DNA of 64,000 nucleotides from Micractinium sp. NFX-FRZ (lineage: Eukaryota > Chlorophyta > Trebouxiophyceae > Chlorellales > Chlorellaceae), in NCBI GenBank assembly GCA_029339195.1, contig JAPTJF010000274.1:20025-84024 (forward strand), written 5' to 3'. Below are positions 39,240-50,600 of the stretch, one piece after another (the stretch's first letter is position 1; every line of letters starts with the position of its first letter). The notes under the pieces were generated by a model. It saw nothing but the letters and a program-made list of their open reading frames with translations. It had not been told where the DNA came from and searched no databases. Both the position numbers and the translations under genes were made by a program.

Positions 39240-41275
39240 CCTGCAAGCCCCCCTGGCCGGGAAGGCGCAGGAAGCCCCGGCGTCGCGTTCGGGCTCAGCG
39301 CCCCGGTGCGCCTGCCCAGCCCCCTGCTTCCCCACCTTACCCACGTGTACTGCCTGTCTATGTAGATTGCCTAAACCTTCGTGCCGTACTATGTTGAAAC
39401 GCCCTTTTTGTGCGTACGAGGCGTTTGTGATACTTGTTGGAGCCGACCTGTTTGTGCAGCCTTGAGCTGATTGAGCCGCCGCTGCAAGTGCATAGTGGCA
39501 GCGGCATGCCTCACCCTGCTCGAGGCATGTGCTCAACTTGTGCTTCCAATGGTGGTAGCGCTGGCTGCCTCTCTGACATGGCCTCTGTTTCCTACCCATG
39601 CACCAGCAGCCGACTCCCAGAACACGGTTGAGCGCCTCTGTTTCCTGTACTACCCTGTGCCTCTCTCCCCGCCTCGCCTCCCTGCTCCCGCTCAAGCCTG
39701 GCCCGTGCCCAGCCCTTCCCGCTGTCCTGATCCCCATTTGTCCCTCTGAATCGCTGCCTACGGCCACCACTGCCGCCATCACTGCCAGCAGTGCCTGCTC
39801 CACTTCTTACCAGCCAGGAAGCGTGCGCCTGCACCCAACCCACCTGCCCTCTTCCCAAGCTCCACACCTGCACCCTTGCACCCTGCACACAAACGCCTTC
39901 AGCATAATGAGCGTAAGATGTGTCACCCAGAATCCCTGCATCGTCAACCCTCCGCACCCCCCAACCTAAATCCATGCGCCGTGGCTCTGGCGTGGCAGTT
40001 GTGGGCCCGCCTGGACCGCAGACTGCTTCGGTGCCCCTGCTTTTCATTCCTCTGCAAATTGATCTCCTCTCGGCGCACCACTCTGCCGCCGCCGACCTGC
40101 CTCCCATTTCCTCTGCACCCGACCATTCTTGCTGGTGGGCAGCCACCAAAACCCTGCCATGGACTGGCATGCGTTGGCCGGCCAACGCCGCCTCGGCAGC
40201 CGCCTCTTACCTCCCCCCACCTGGCGCCATGATTGCTGCAATTTAGTACACTGTAACGCGCGCTGTGACAAAGGCAGAGCATGCCGCCAGGTCAATTGAT
40301 TGCAAGCGTGGCTTGGTGAGAGGCTGAGCTCCATGTCATGCAAGCTGGGTTGTGGTAAAAACAAGGGGGATGTTGCCTCCCAGGACCAGGAGTCCCCCTA
40401 ACGCACCCCAATCTCTGCACTCTGTGCTCTCTGGCAGTGCTTTTGGGTAGTTGAACCATGGGCATACGAACCCGTGGTAATGATCCTGAAGTCTCGTCGC
40501 AGCTCAAGCTTACATGATGCACACAAAGGTGAGGCACTGTGCTAACATGGAGGATGCGTACTATGTAGGTAGTACCGAGGGAGGCGAGGCACTTGCCCCC
40601 GAACGGTATACCTACGCAGCTCTTACCAGGGCTGCCTGGTAATCTGTAGCAGGGTGCGCCTCTCTGCTGCGGTTGCCGCTCACAACCCCGACCAACCCAC
40701 TTTACACTACCGCTGCTGTCTGAATCTGCCCCCTAATAACCATATTGTAGGTTACCGCCATGTGCATCCCACCAGCTTTAGCTTAGAAGCGCTGTGCCCT
40801 GTGGTGCCGCCCGGTCTGCCTTTGGTTGAGACTGGCGTGTCTGACAACAACTCCATCGCACTCGTACCCATAACTTTCACTGCTCACAGCTTGCGAATGA
40901 GGGGAGCACTTGACGCAAGGGCGGGCGGGGCGGGGCTGGGGGAGTGGGGCGGGCACCTCTCCGACACAAAGTGGCAATAGCCGCGTGGCAGTGCCCTCAG
41001 CCACCTCAGCATATTCAGACGCTGTGATCCCGGCCAGGCCTCCCATGGGGCCAACCTTTCTAAGCAGTGCGCACAGCTGTCCCCCGCGAGCATCTGCCAG
41101 CCTGTACATGTGTTGAGTGGGGGCTCGACTTATCCACACGTCAGCTTTTGATTCCAAGCAGCCTCGGGATTCCAGGTCCGACCTAGCAAGGACCGGCGTC
41201 ACGGCCCAAGTGCGCGCCAACCTGTCCACACAACCCTCCTAGGCTCCTCTTACGCTCTTCCGCTCCGAGCCTGGC
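39240..41275. other. SBP2 long 3' flank, then spacer and SBP3 promoter
   Basis: 39480-40330 aligns closely with 44030-44890 behind SBP3. Shared landmarks include CACCCTGCTCGAGGCATGTG, GCTGCCTCTCTGACATGGCC, GATCTCCTCTCGGCGCACCA and ACACTGTAACGCGCGCTGTG. The last contains TGTAA (40252-40256), a likely poly(A) signal, so the conserved part is probably a 1-kb 3' UTR. 40350-41000 is unique. 41005-41230 resembles sequence downstream of SBP3 (44935-45060) and upstream of SBP2. Confidence 0.6.
40252..40256 (+). terminator. Candidate poly(A) signal TGTAA of SBP2
   Basis: UGUAA is the usual green-algal polyadenylation signal. This copy lies about 1,010 bases after the stop, inside a block conserved with SBP3, where the equivalent TGTAA is at 44823-44827. 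Confidence 0.6.
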
Positions 41276-43795
41276 ATGCCGAACAAGCGCGCTGGTGCCG
41301 CGCCCGCCAGCAACTGTGGCGGCGGAAGCACCAGCCGCCGCGCCGGCGGGCGGCGGCCAGCAAGCTCCGTCCCCTGCCAGGTGCTCGCCTGATGGGTGCT
41401 CGGCTGGCATGTCCGCCTTTTGCAAAGGCAGACTCTAGTGCTGGTGTATCACACGGGCAGGCTCTGGCATCAGCGGCATGGGCAATCATGCGCTGCCTCT
41501 GCGCACGGGGTGACCGTAATATGGGAGGTACCGGAGCCGCTTACTCACGCCTGGCTGCCCTGCCGCAGGTGCCAGAGTGCGGTGCGGAGTTGGTGGCGGC
41601 TGAAGGTTTCTATAGAAGGTGAGGGTGCGCACTGGATGGCTGGTATTTCCCGGTGCTCTTGACCTGCCCACAGCCAGTTGGCGTGCTGTGGCTGCAGCCA
41701 GTAGCCAGCAGCCAGCGGGCAGCTGCGCTGGTACAGCTGCGCCCCGTGTGTTTGGAAGCACGAGCGGCCAGAGGTGTACGTGCCCCCCCTGCTGGCGCTG
41801 TCACCGCAGCTGCACGCCCACTTCTGGCTGTGTCCCGGCCTGCTGCCCCTGGTTGCATGCCCGCCAGCCGCCCCCCCCACCCGCTGCCCGTCCTGCGGGC
41901 CCGCCTGCCGGCCCGCTCTAACCCCCCGCCCGCCTGCTTGCCTTGACCTGCCGTAGGTATCGCATCTGCAAGTGGCACTCTGTGCAGCCAGCACTGTGCA
42001 TCTCCGGCACCCTGCAGCGCTTCTGCCAGCAGGTGCGCCCCCCTGTGGGTGTGTTGCGTGTCGGTTTTCTTTGCCACCCCACAATGCGGGCGGACAAGAC
42101 GCGCGCAGTTGCTAGAGCCGCCGGGCGCCATGCATGCGCCCCGCCGTGAGCGCGCTGCGGGCATGCAGGGCAGCCTGGCCGGGGCTCCACAATCGATGAG
42201 TGAGAGACGTCGGGGGATTGGTGGTGGCTGCCGCCCGCGCCGCCACCCCCCCACCCACAGCGATGCCGTCCCACCCTTGCCCTGCCCTGGCCTGGCCACG
42301 CGCCCCACCCCTCCTGCAGTGCGCGCGCTTCCACCCCCTGCCTGACTTTGAAAGGGACCGGCGCAGCTGCCGCGCAGCGCTGAAGCGCCACCGCAGCAAG
42401 CGCCACCGCAGCAGCGGCCGCCGGTCGACGGCGGCGCAGAAGCGGCAGCGTGTGCAGAAGGAGGAGGAGGAGAAGGAGGATGAACAGGAGGCAGAGGAGG
42501 AAGATGAGGAGGAGGGGGAGGGGGAGGAGGAAGGTAACGAGAGCGGGCTAGGGGAGGAAGTGCAGGAGGTTGAGGGAGATGAGGAGGCACGCGTGCATAC
42601 CAGCAGCGCGGGGGTCCTGCGGGGAGGCAATGCAGCCGCCCTGACGGCACATGATGGGACTGGGGCAGTGGAGCCCGGACTGGTGGAGAGGCAGCGGGGC
42701 AGGGCGGATGCACTTGGCGGCAGCAACACAGCCCCAATGGCTGCAGCTGGCCACGGCAGCATCGTGCATGCAGCAAGCAGCTGGCTTGAGGGTTGTGGCA
42801 GCTTGGCTGGCAGTGGCGGCAGCAGCGGCAGCCTGGCATCTGCGTGCAACGCAGCTGCTGCTGCGCACAGCGCAGCACAGGCGGCGGCAGCGCCGCTGCT
42901 GGGTGCGGCGGGCAGCCTCCTTGTGCCACCTTCTGCGGCACAGCCGGCGGCAGCGCCAGCACAGCAGGCAGCCCAGCGCCCAGCAGCGGATGCAGCCGCG
43001 GCGGCAGCAGCGCCAGCACGGCAGGCAGTCCAGCATCCGGCAGTGCCCCTGGCATCTGCTCCCCCAGACCTGGCGGCATGGCCCACAGTTGCTCCTATGC
43101 CTCCACCCGATGCCGCATCTCTAGAGCAGCCGGGCTCGGCGCGGGAAGCCAGCAGCTGCAGCGAGCACTGGGCGCCCTGCCTGTTTGGCTGTGCACCATG
43201 CGGCGGCCGCCATGGACCTCCCATGCACCTGCCCCCTCAGGCACCGTTTGCCGCACTTGCCTGGCAGGCCAGCGCTCCCCGCGCTACCGTCCACCCGGCG
43301 ATGGCAGTAGAAGTGCTGCGCTGCCTGCCGCTCCCGCCGCCGCCTGCGCTCGCACCCACGGCAGGGTTTAGCGATGGCATTGGACAGTGGCAGCGCCTGC
43401 CTGCCTGTACCCCGGCAGCGGCGGCGCGGCTCGGGGCGATGCTGCCTGTGGGGCGCAGGCTGGGCGGTGCAGGCCAGGCGTTCATGCCGCCAGCGTCGCT
43501 GCTGCCGGCCTTGTCCCCGCTGCACTCCACAGCGCACTCTCACGACGACGGCGTTGACGCGGGCATCGAGGTAGGTGGCAGGGGGGCCTGCTCCTGCAGC
43601 GTGTCATGCATGCTGTGCCGGGCTAGGACGTGCTTTGCCACGCTGTGCTGCGCTGCTGCTGGGGGCATGCGCTCCACCTTCAGCCCCAGGAAGGCTGCTG
43701 GGAGACTCAAACCCCCGCCTTCAGCTGCACTGCTTGGATCTGCTCTGCAGGAATGGATTGCTGGCGTGCTGTCGCCCTCGGACGAACTGCTGTGA
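41276..43795 (+). CDS. SBP-box transcription factor 3
   Basis: Exons 41276-41380, 41569-41618, 41957-42032, 42320-43570 and 43751-43795 (TGA), in phase with GT-AG junctions (one TAG acceptor); 508 residues. The domain has all eight zinc ligands (SVPC, PECG, YRICKWH, RFCQQ, CARFH, RRSC), followed by RHRSKRHRSSGRR. An acidic block (QKEEEEKEDEQEAEEEDEEE) replaces the shorter one of SBP2. The Ala-rich middle, the conserved segment SREASSCSEHWAPCLFGCAP-like and the last exon EWIAGVLSPSDELL match SBP2 closely. Intron positions are identical in all three SBP genes, so they arose by tandem duplication. SBP2 and SBP3 are the youngest pair. Promoter similarity suggests shared regulation. Confidence 0.93.
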
Positions 43796-45314
43796 CCTGC
43801 AAGCCCCCCTGGCCGGGAAGGCGCAGGATGCCCGACCGTCAAGTGCGGGCTTGGCGCCTCGGTGCGCGCCTTCCCAGCCCCCTGCTCCCCACACCCCATC
43901 CCTGTGTTCTGTCTATATTTCGAGTGCCGAAACTTTTGATCATAGCTCCGTTTTGTTCATGCAAGCCGTTTAACATTTGTTGAAGCTGATCGGTCCGTGC
44001 AACCCTGCTGCTGAGCCGCCGCTGCAAGTCCATAGTGGCACGGTATGCCTCACCCTGCTCGAGGCATGTGTTCAACTTGACAATGTGCTTCTGATGGCGG
44101 AAGAGTTGGCTGCCTCTCTGACATGGCCTCTGTTTCCTACCCATGCACCAGCAGCCGACCCCCAGAACAAAGTTGAGCGCCTCCTGTATTATGTGCCATC
44201 CTGTGCCTCTCCCCCCGCCTCACCTCCCTGTTCCCTCTCAAGTCTGGCCCGTGCCCAGCCCTTCCCGCTGGCCCGATCCCCATTCGTCCCTCTGAATCGC
44301 TGCCCACGGCCACCCTGCCGCACTCCTTGCACATTGCCGCCATCACTGCCAGCAGTGCCTGCTCCACTTCTCACCAGCCAGGCGGCGTGCGCCCCTCCTG
44401 GTTGCTGCACCCAAACCACCCTCTTCCTAAGCTCCACACCTGCACCCTTGCACCCTGCACACAAACAGCGTAAGCATAATGAGCGTAAGATGTGTCTCCC
44501 AGAATATCCCTGCATCGTCAACCCTCCGCGCCCTCCCACCGAATCCATGCGCCGTGGCTGTGGCGTGGCATTTTTGGGCCCGCCTGGACTGCTTCGGTGC
44601 CCCTGCTTTTCATTCCTCTGCAAATTGATCTCCTCTCGGCGCACCAGTCTGCCGCCGCCGACCTGCCTCCCCTTTCCTCTGCACCCGACCATTCTTGCTG
44701 ATGGGCAGCCACCAAAACCCTGCCATGGCCTGCCACTGGCACGCGTTGGCCGGCCAACGCCGCCTCGGCAGCCGCCTCTTCCTTACCCCACCTGGCGCCA
44801 AGATTGCTGCAATTCAGTACACTGTAACGCGCGCTGTGACGAGCGCCGCGCATGCCGTCGAGCCTCTGATTGCAAACAGGGCATGGTGAGAGGCTGAGTC
44901 TCCATGAGATGCAAGCAAGACGTTGTGCTATCGGCCGGACAGGGCATCCCATTGTGCCAACCTTTTCCAAGCAGTGTCTAAAGCTGCCCCCCTGCAAGTG
45001 TTTCTCCTCCCTCGAGCCCCTGGCAGCCTGTGCATGTTTTGACCCGTGGGCTCGGCCCGCACTGCTCAACAGCCTGCCGGTGTCGGCGTTGGCGCCATCA
45101 GCGCGAGCCAGGCAAGAGCGCCGAAACGGAAGACGGCTATTACAGGCGGATGACTGCGGCACCGCCTTGCGCAACCGACAGCCGCGATGCACATTCACAC
45201 AGCTAGGTCACAGAGTACGGTATGCTGTGCCATGTGCTATGGCCCAAGCTGTCCACGCCGAGATAGCAAGGGGAGGCAAACTGTAGCTACGCCACTAATC
45301 TGTAGCTACCACCG
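43796..45314. other. SBP3 3' flank and sulfotransferase 3' UTR
   Basis: 44030-44890 is the conserved SBP2/SBP3 3' block with TGTAA at 44823-44827. 44935-45060 resembles the region upstream of SBP3 (41005-41140), hinting at a truncated further repeat unit. A minus-strand TGTAA at 45140-45144 fits as poly(A) signal of the sulfotransferase, about 170 bases past its stop. No gene is supported. Confidence 0.55.
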
Positions 45315-47338
45315 TCACTCTGACATCGTCCTGCGCAGGAACAGCTGCATTGCGTAGTCGTATAGCTCCATATCCAGGGCATTCTCTCGCGCGATGGCCT
45401 GCTTCACCTCCGCCGGCACGGCAGGGTGCGGGTTTGAGTTCACCTTGCCGCTGCGTGCCCCCGCCTCCAGCTCCGCTGCAACGCTGACCACCTTGCTGGC
45501 ATCCCAGCCGGCTGCCGCTGCCAGCCGCAAGCGCGACTCCTGCATCAGCTCCTGCACGCGGGCAGGCCCGCACAGGATTGGGGGGCGGTTGACGGGCAGG
45601 CAGCAAGATTGTGTATAAATCTAGCGCGCACAGCCGGCTGCCCCCGGCGCATCACAAGGCGTGACCAATCAGCACTGCCGAGTGTGCGGCGGCAGCTGTC
45701 GGTGTGTTGCAAGCAGGCAGGGCCAGCTGGCAGGGCGTGCATGCCAGCAGGCGCAGCAGGGGCTTTGCAGGCGCAGGTGCAACCAAGTTTGTGCACAGGC
45801 ACCACCCAGCGGCAAGCCATGGCGATTTCCCGTGCTCTCACCGCGATGGCAATGACGCAGAACCGCTCCAGGTTGCGCTTGGCTGCCTCCAGCATGGCGC
45901 GCCCCTCTGGCCGCGTGGTGGGGCCGCCCGGCCAGCGGCAGCCAAACGCGCCGGCCAGCTGCCGCACCTGGTGGTCCCGCCCCACCTCGCGCACATATCT
46001 GAGCTGCCCGGCGTAGTCGCCATCGTGCTTGGGCCAGTAATGCAGGTCCTTCATGAACTGGGGCCGCTTCTCCATGGAATAGTAGTACTGCATGCAGAGG
46101 CGTGGGTAGGTGTGGTCTGGGAGGTGAGGGGCATGGATGCGGCCCCGTTCAGGGTTGCTGCTGCCCGGCGAGGCCGAGGTGCAGAATTGCAGTAGGAAGA
46201 GGGAGATGCCAGGGGCCGGGCACGTGCCATGTGCAAGGGTGACAGAGATGCTGCGTGAAGGGGCAGAGGTAGGAGAGGAGAGGATGGAGGAACATCTCAC
46301 CTCGCTGATGAGGCGGTCCACCGGGTGCCTCAGTGCCACCATGGACAGGGTGCGGGCAAAGTCGACGCCGGCCAGCTCGAAGAAGCGGATGTCGTGGTGC
46401 GTGGATATGCCGCCGCAGCGGGAGGGGAAGTTCCGCTTGACGGCGTCCAGCATGGCAAGGTGCCCCGTGTCGGCGTCCGCCCACCCGTCCTGCTCCCGCC
46501 CGCACTGCCCAGTCACCAAGGGCAGGTCAGCGTCCTCCCCAACCCGCGTGCACCAACGGCCGGTCTTCTTGGGCAGCATCGCCCGCATGCACTCCACCAT
46601 GGAGGTGCCTGCGACAGGTGGCAAGGCAGAGGCGGTTGGGCAGGTGTGGTGTGAGACGAGGGGGAGCAAGGCCGCGGTTGGGCAGCGGCGGCGTGGCGGC
46701 AGCTGGCCGCCAGCACCGCAATCAGCAAAATCCTGGCGGCAGCTGTGAATGGGCGCAGGGTGTGCCTCGCGGGAAGGCACGCCGTGCAGGGCGTGTGGCT
46801 TAAGGGAGCTCTGCAGTGCCCCCACCTGCCGCCTTGGGGATGTGCAGGAAGGCGATGCTGAGGGCGCTGCCATTCTGTGGCACTGGGGGGCACTGCTGCC
46901 GCTGCGCCGCTGTCGCCAACGCGCTGTCAAGCAGATTAAAAGACCCTGCACAGGAGGGCGCAGCTACACCAGCTTGTCAGCAGCAAAAACATGGGGAGGC
47001 ATGAACGCGACCGGCAGGGGGGGGTGAACAAGCAGCCGGCAGAGTGGCGGCAGTGGCGGCAGGCAGCAACTTATTGCCGAGCGGCGGAATATGCCCCACC
47101 GGCGCACCTGCCTCTGGCACAACATGCTTGACGGCCTTCGGCGGTCCGGACAAGCTCCACAACTGCACGTCAATGTTTTCAAGTACTCTTTCACCTGTCA
47201 CAGGGGCCACAGCGCAGGGAGAAATGCTCGGTGGTAATGGCAAGCAGCCTGCACGCAGCTCACCGTGACCAGTAGCAAGAAGAGTAGCCCAACAAACGTT
47301 CCAAGCCCCTTGCCCCGCCGCCTCCGTCCGCCCTCCAT
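45315..47338 (-). CDS. Type II membrane (Golgi) sulfotransferase
   Basis: Proposed exons are 47338-47264, 47194-47108, 46945-46826, 46608-46301, 46087-45842 and 45551-45315 (TGA), giving about 358 residues. Exon 1 (MEGGRRRRGKG then GTFVGLLFLLLVT) is a short basic cytosolic tail and signal anchor, as in Golgi carbohydrate sulfotransferases. The PAPS 5'-phosphosulfate loop is AFLHIPKAAGTSMVE (exon 3/4 junction), and the 3'-phosphate site is VALRHPVDRLISE. The enzyme would transfer sulfate from PAPS to a glycan or secreted polysaccharide. Exons 2 to 6 join in exact phase. The exon 1-2 junction does not: the anchor exon ends in phase 0 while exon 2 (GERVLENIDVQLWSLSGPPK) needs phase 1. A micro-exon, another donor or a sequence error may be involved. 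The acceptor substrate is unknown. Confidence 0.82.
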
Positions 47339-47684
47339 TTCGTATGCGCAGAACACCCGCCGCCCGGCTGTGCAGAGGCGAGGATTGGATGCAGCCGTGG
47401 ACGGGATCCACAAAGCATTTGGTTTCACGTGCTGACGCAGCTGTTGGGCGTGGCGGGCGGCGGCGGCGGCGTGTGCACCCTCTGGGATGGGTGCTGGACA
47501 TCCAAAGCCTCACTGGTGTCTCTTCAATGGCCGCCTCGCGTACACCAGGAAGTGGGGATGTGCACAAAGAGGGCAGCCACAGCACAGGCACCATGACCTC
47601 ACATAGACAACAGTTGAAAGAATCACGGCGGGTAGCAAAGTCATGGTGGGGCGGTGCGGCAGGGGTCGGAGGGGCAGGCCGGCG
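47339..47684. promoter_or_regulatory. Promoter of the sulfotransferase / 3' UTR of the helicase
   Basis: 346 bases between two minus-strand genes. The helicase 3' UTR and the sulfotransferase promoter must share it. No motif was recognised. Confidence 0.4.
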
Positions 47685-50600
47685 CTACCGTCGGCCCCCC
47701 CGCTTCAGGGCCTTCTGCTGTGCGGCACTGAGCGGTGCGGGAGTGCCCGCACTGCTGCCCGTGCTGCTGCTGCTGCTGCTGCTGCTGCCATGGAGGCTGC
47801 GTGCGCCACCACCGCCGCCGCTGCTGCTGCCTGCGCTGCCATTCTGAGGCGCGCCCAGGGCTGGCTGGGCCGCCCCATACCGCCCGCCGCCCGCCGAGGA
47901 GGTGCTGCCTGCACTGCCGCTTCGGCTGCGCTGCTGCGAGGCTGCCGGCCACGCCTGCCTGGCACTGCCCGGCCGTGGGGCGGCCCGTGAGGGCGGCGGC
48001 ACTCCGGGGTGCAGCACAGCGTGCCCCGCCTCCATCACATCTGTCAGGAAGCGGCTGGGCTCGGCAGGCTGCCTGCACGCCCGACACAGCCAGGGAGGTC
48101 GGGGTGTAGGCATAGAACAGAGCATGGGGGGTTGGAAGCCGGTTGCGGCACGGCGGGTGGGTGAAGCGGGAAACCTTGAGCCTTGTCCCGCTGCCGGCCA
48201 CAACATGCTAGGCTGTGCAGCATGCACGGTAGCAGCTGCCAACCGCCTGCCCCTCGCCCCCTTGCCCCACCGGGCACACCAGGCACACCTGGCAGCGCCT
48301 GAGCCGGCCCCCCCTGCCCGGTCCGCTTGCCACCCGCCCGCCAGCCTGGCACATGGCCGCCGGCATCACCGCACCGCCCCACCTGTTCTGGTACCCAAAG
48401 TGGGTGCTCTCCCGGGTGTGGCTCAGCCGCAGGCGCTGCTTGGCGCGAGTCAGGCTGACGTAGAACAGGCGCCGCTCCTCAAACAGCGCTGCCAGCGGGT
48501 TGGACCGCGGCCCCTCCGCCTCGGAATGACGGAGCATCGGGATGAGGCCGTCGTTGCAGCCTGCGCAGGGCAATGAACGACCGGGGGGGGCGAGTGGGGG
48601 GAGGGCATGGGACGAGGGGAGAGAGGTGAGGGGCAGGGGGTGAAGGGGTCATGGGATGAGGGGCACAAGTGGGATCAGGGTGGGGTGCAGCGCGCATCGG
48701 TGGCCACACACAACTGCCGGCCACCCAGCAGGCGGGCAGCCTGCACTGCATGCAGGGCGCAAAGTGTGAATGCCCCCTGCTGCACACAAGTCACCGAAAA
48801 CAGAGTGGCAGGCAAAGGCTGCCAGCCGCCGGGCCAGTCCTCCCTGGATCGCACCTGGGATGAAGACCACCTCAAACTCCAGCCCCTTGGCAGCATGCAT
48901 CGTCATGAGCCGCACGCCGCGCGCCCCACGCCCGCCATCGTCCGCACCTGCAGCCGGGGAGCCGGGCCGGAGAGGCAGGCGGGTGGGCTGGAGCAGGGCA
49001 GGCAGGGCGTGGGGCGGCAAGCGGCACGTGAACGCGTGATGCCGCTGCACCAGCTGGGCCGCCAGGCTGGCAGCCGCTTGTGCTGCCGGCTGCGATGGCG
49101 GCGCCCCCAACTGCCCCACCCACAGGCCCACCAGCCCCTGCTGATGTGACACTGCCACCCCTCGGCAGCACCCAGCAGCCTGCCCCACCCTGTCCTGGCT
49201 CCCCCGTCTCATGGCCTCTACGCCTGACACCCCTCTCTGGAAAGCACAACCAAGATTGTGCCGCCGCCACCGGAGCCATCCTGAGGACCCGCCCCGCCCT
49301 CTCTGGAATGCATAACACGGGGCTTGGGAGCACCTGCCCGCCAAACCCTTCCCTCCTGCCCAGCCCAGTCCCACCCCACCCGGCCCCAGGCCCCTCACCC
49401 CACCTGAGTAGAGCGCCGCCTCATCCAGGAAGTTCTGGGCCCACATGAGGTGGGGGGAGTAGCCGGGCGCAAAGGCCAGGGCCCCCTGCTGCTGCGCCTG
49501 CTGCTGCGCCTGCTGCGGCGCTGCGCCGGCGCCCCGGGGGTGCGACGCAATGTCTGCGTCGGGGATGCCCCCATCCTCATCGCTGCTGCCCCCCTCGTCG
49601 TACACGGCATCCAGTGCGGGCGCCCCAGAAAGCGTGCCTGGCTCGTATTCGGATGCCACCGACACCTGCGGGGAGGGAAGGAGGGAGGCGGTGCATGGGA
49701 GGGAGGGAGGAAGGGCAGGAGGGAGAGGAGGGCCACAGGTCAGCGCAGCGCGAGACCGCAGCGCGACCAAAGCGCTCAGCCGCCTGTCGGGCAGCAATGA
49801 ATCGCGCAGCATGCCCAGCGCCAGCCTACACACGTGACGGAGCGCGCCGCTCCCCCAGCCTGCCAAGCAGTCAGGTTGGCAAAGGTGCTGCCGCCACACC
49901 GGTCCCCCTGACGTTGCTCACCAGCTGGGAGAGGCGCGTGAGGCGCTCAAACTCGTTCCCCTTCTTGTCGCCGCTGCTGCACCCCCCATCCCACACGTGC
50001 TGCTTGTACCCGGTCTGCAGCCAATGGGGCAGGGCGGCAGGGTGGTGGGATGGAGTCGGGGCGGGGCAGGGCGGTGCGGTCCCCGGTGCACAGCAAGGCG
50101 GCAGCTAGGCCGGTTAGCAGGGCGCCCTCATAATTCCGCACGCAGCTTGCACCCCTGCAGCCTGCCATTTCCCCCTTCCGCCCCCGTGTCCCAGCCTCAC
50201 CCCTGCCTCCCCACCTCCTCCCCTCTCAACCCTGCCCCCGCTCCACCCCATCCTGCAGCGCCTGGCTGACCGGCTGGCTGCCCACAGCGCCATGCAGCCC
50301 CCCAATGCTGCACCTCACTACACCCAATGCCTCACCTTGTCTATGATGCCCTGCAGCGCCTGCCCCAGCGGCTGGCTGCCCACTGCGCCGTGCAGCCCCG
50401 CCATCAGCTCCCTGAACGCCTGCACCGCCGCCGCGGCGGCAGGCGTGAGGCCCAGCGCTTTGCGGTCGGGCAGCGGCGGCAGCGCGCCGCCGCCCGCCAC
50501 GCCGGCAAACAGGAGGCCGCACAGCGTCTGCCCCTGTGACATGGCATGCGCGGTGAGCTTGGCCAGGCTGGTGTCGCCGATGCTGCGCCTGCAGTGTGTG

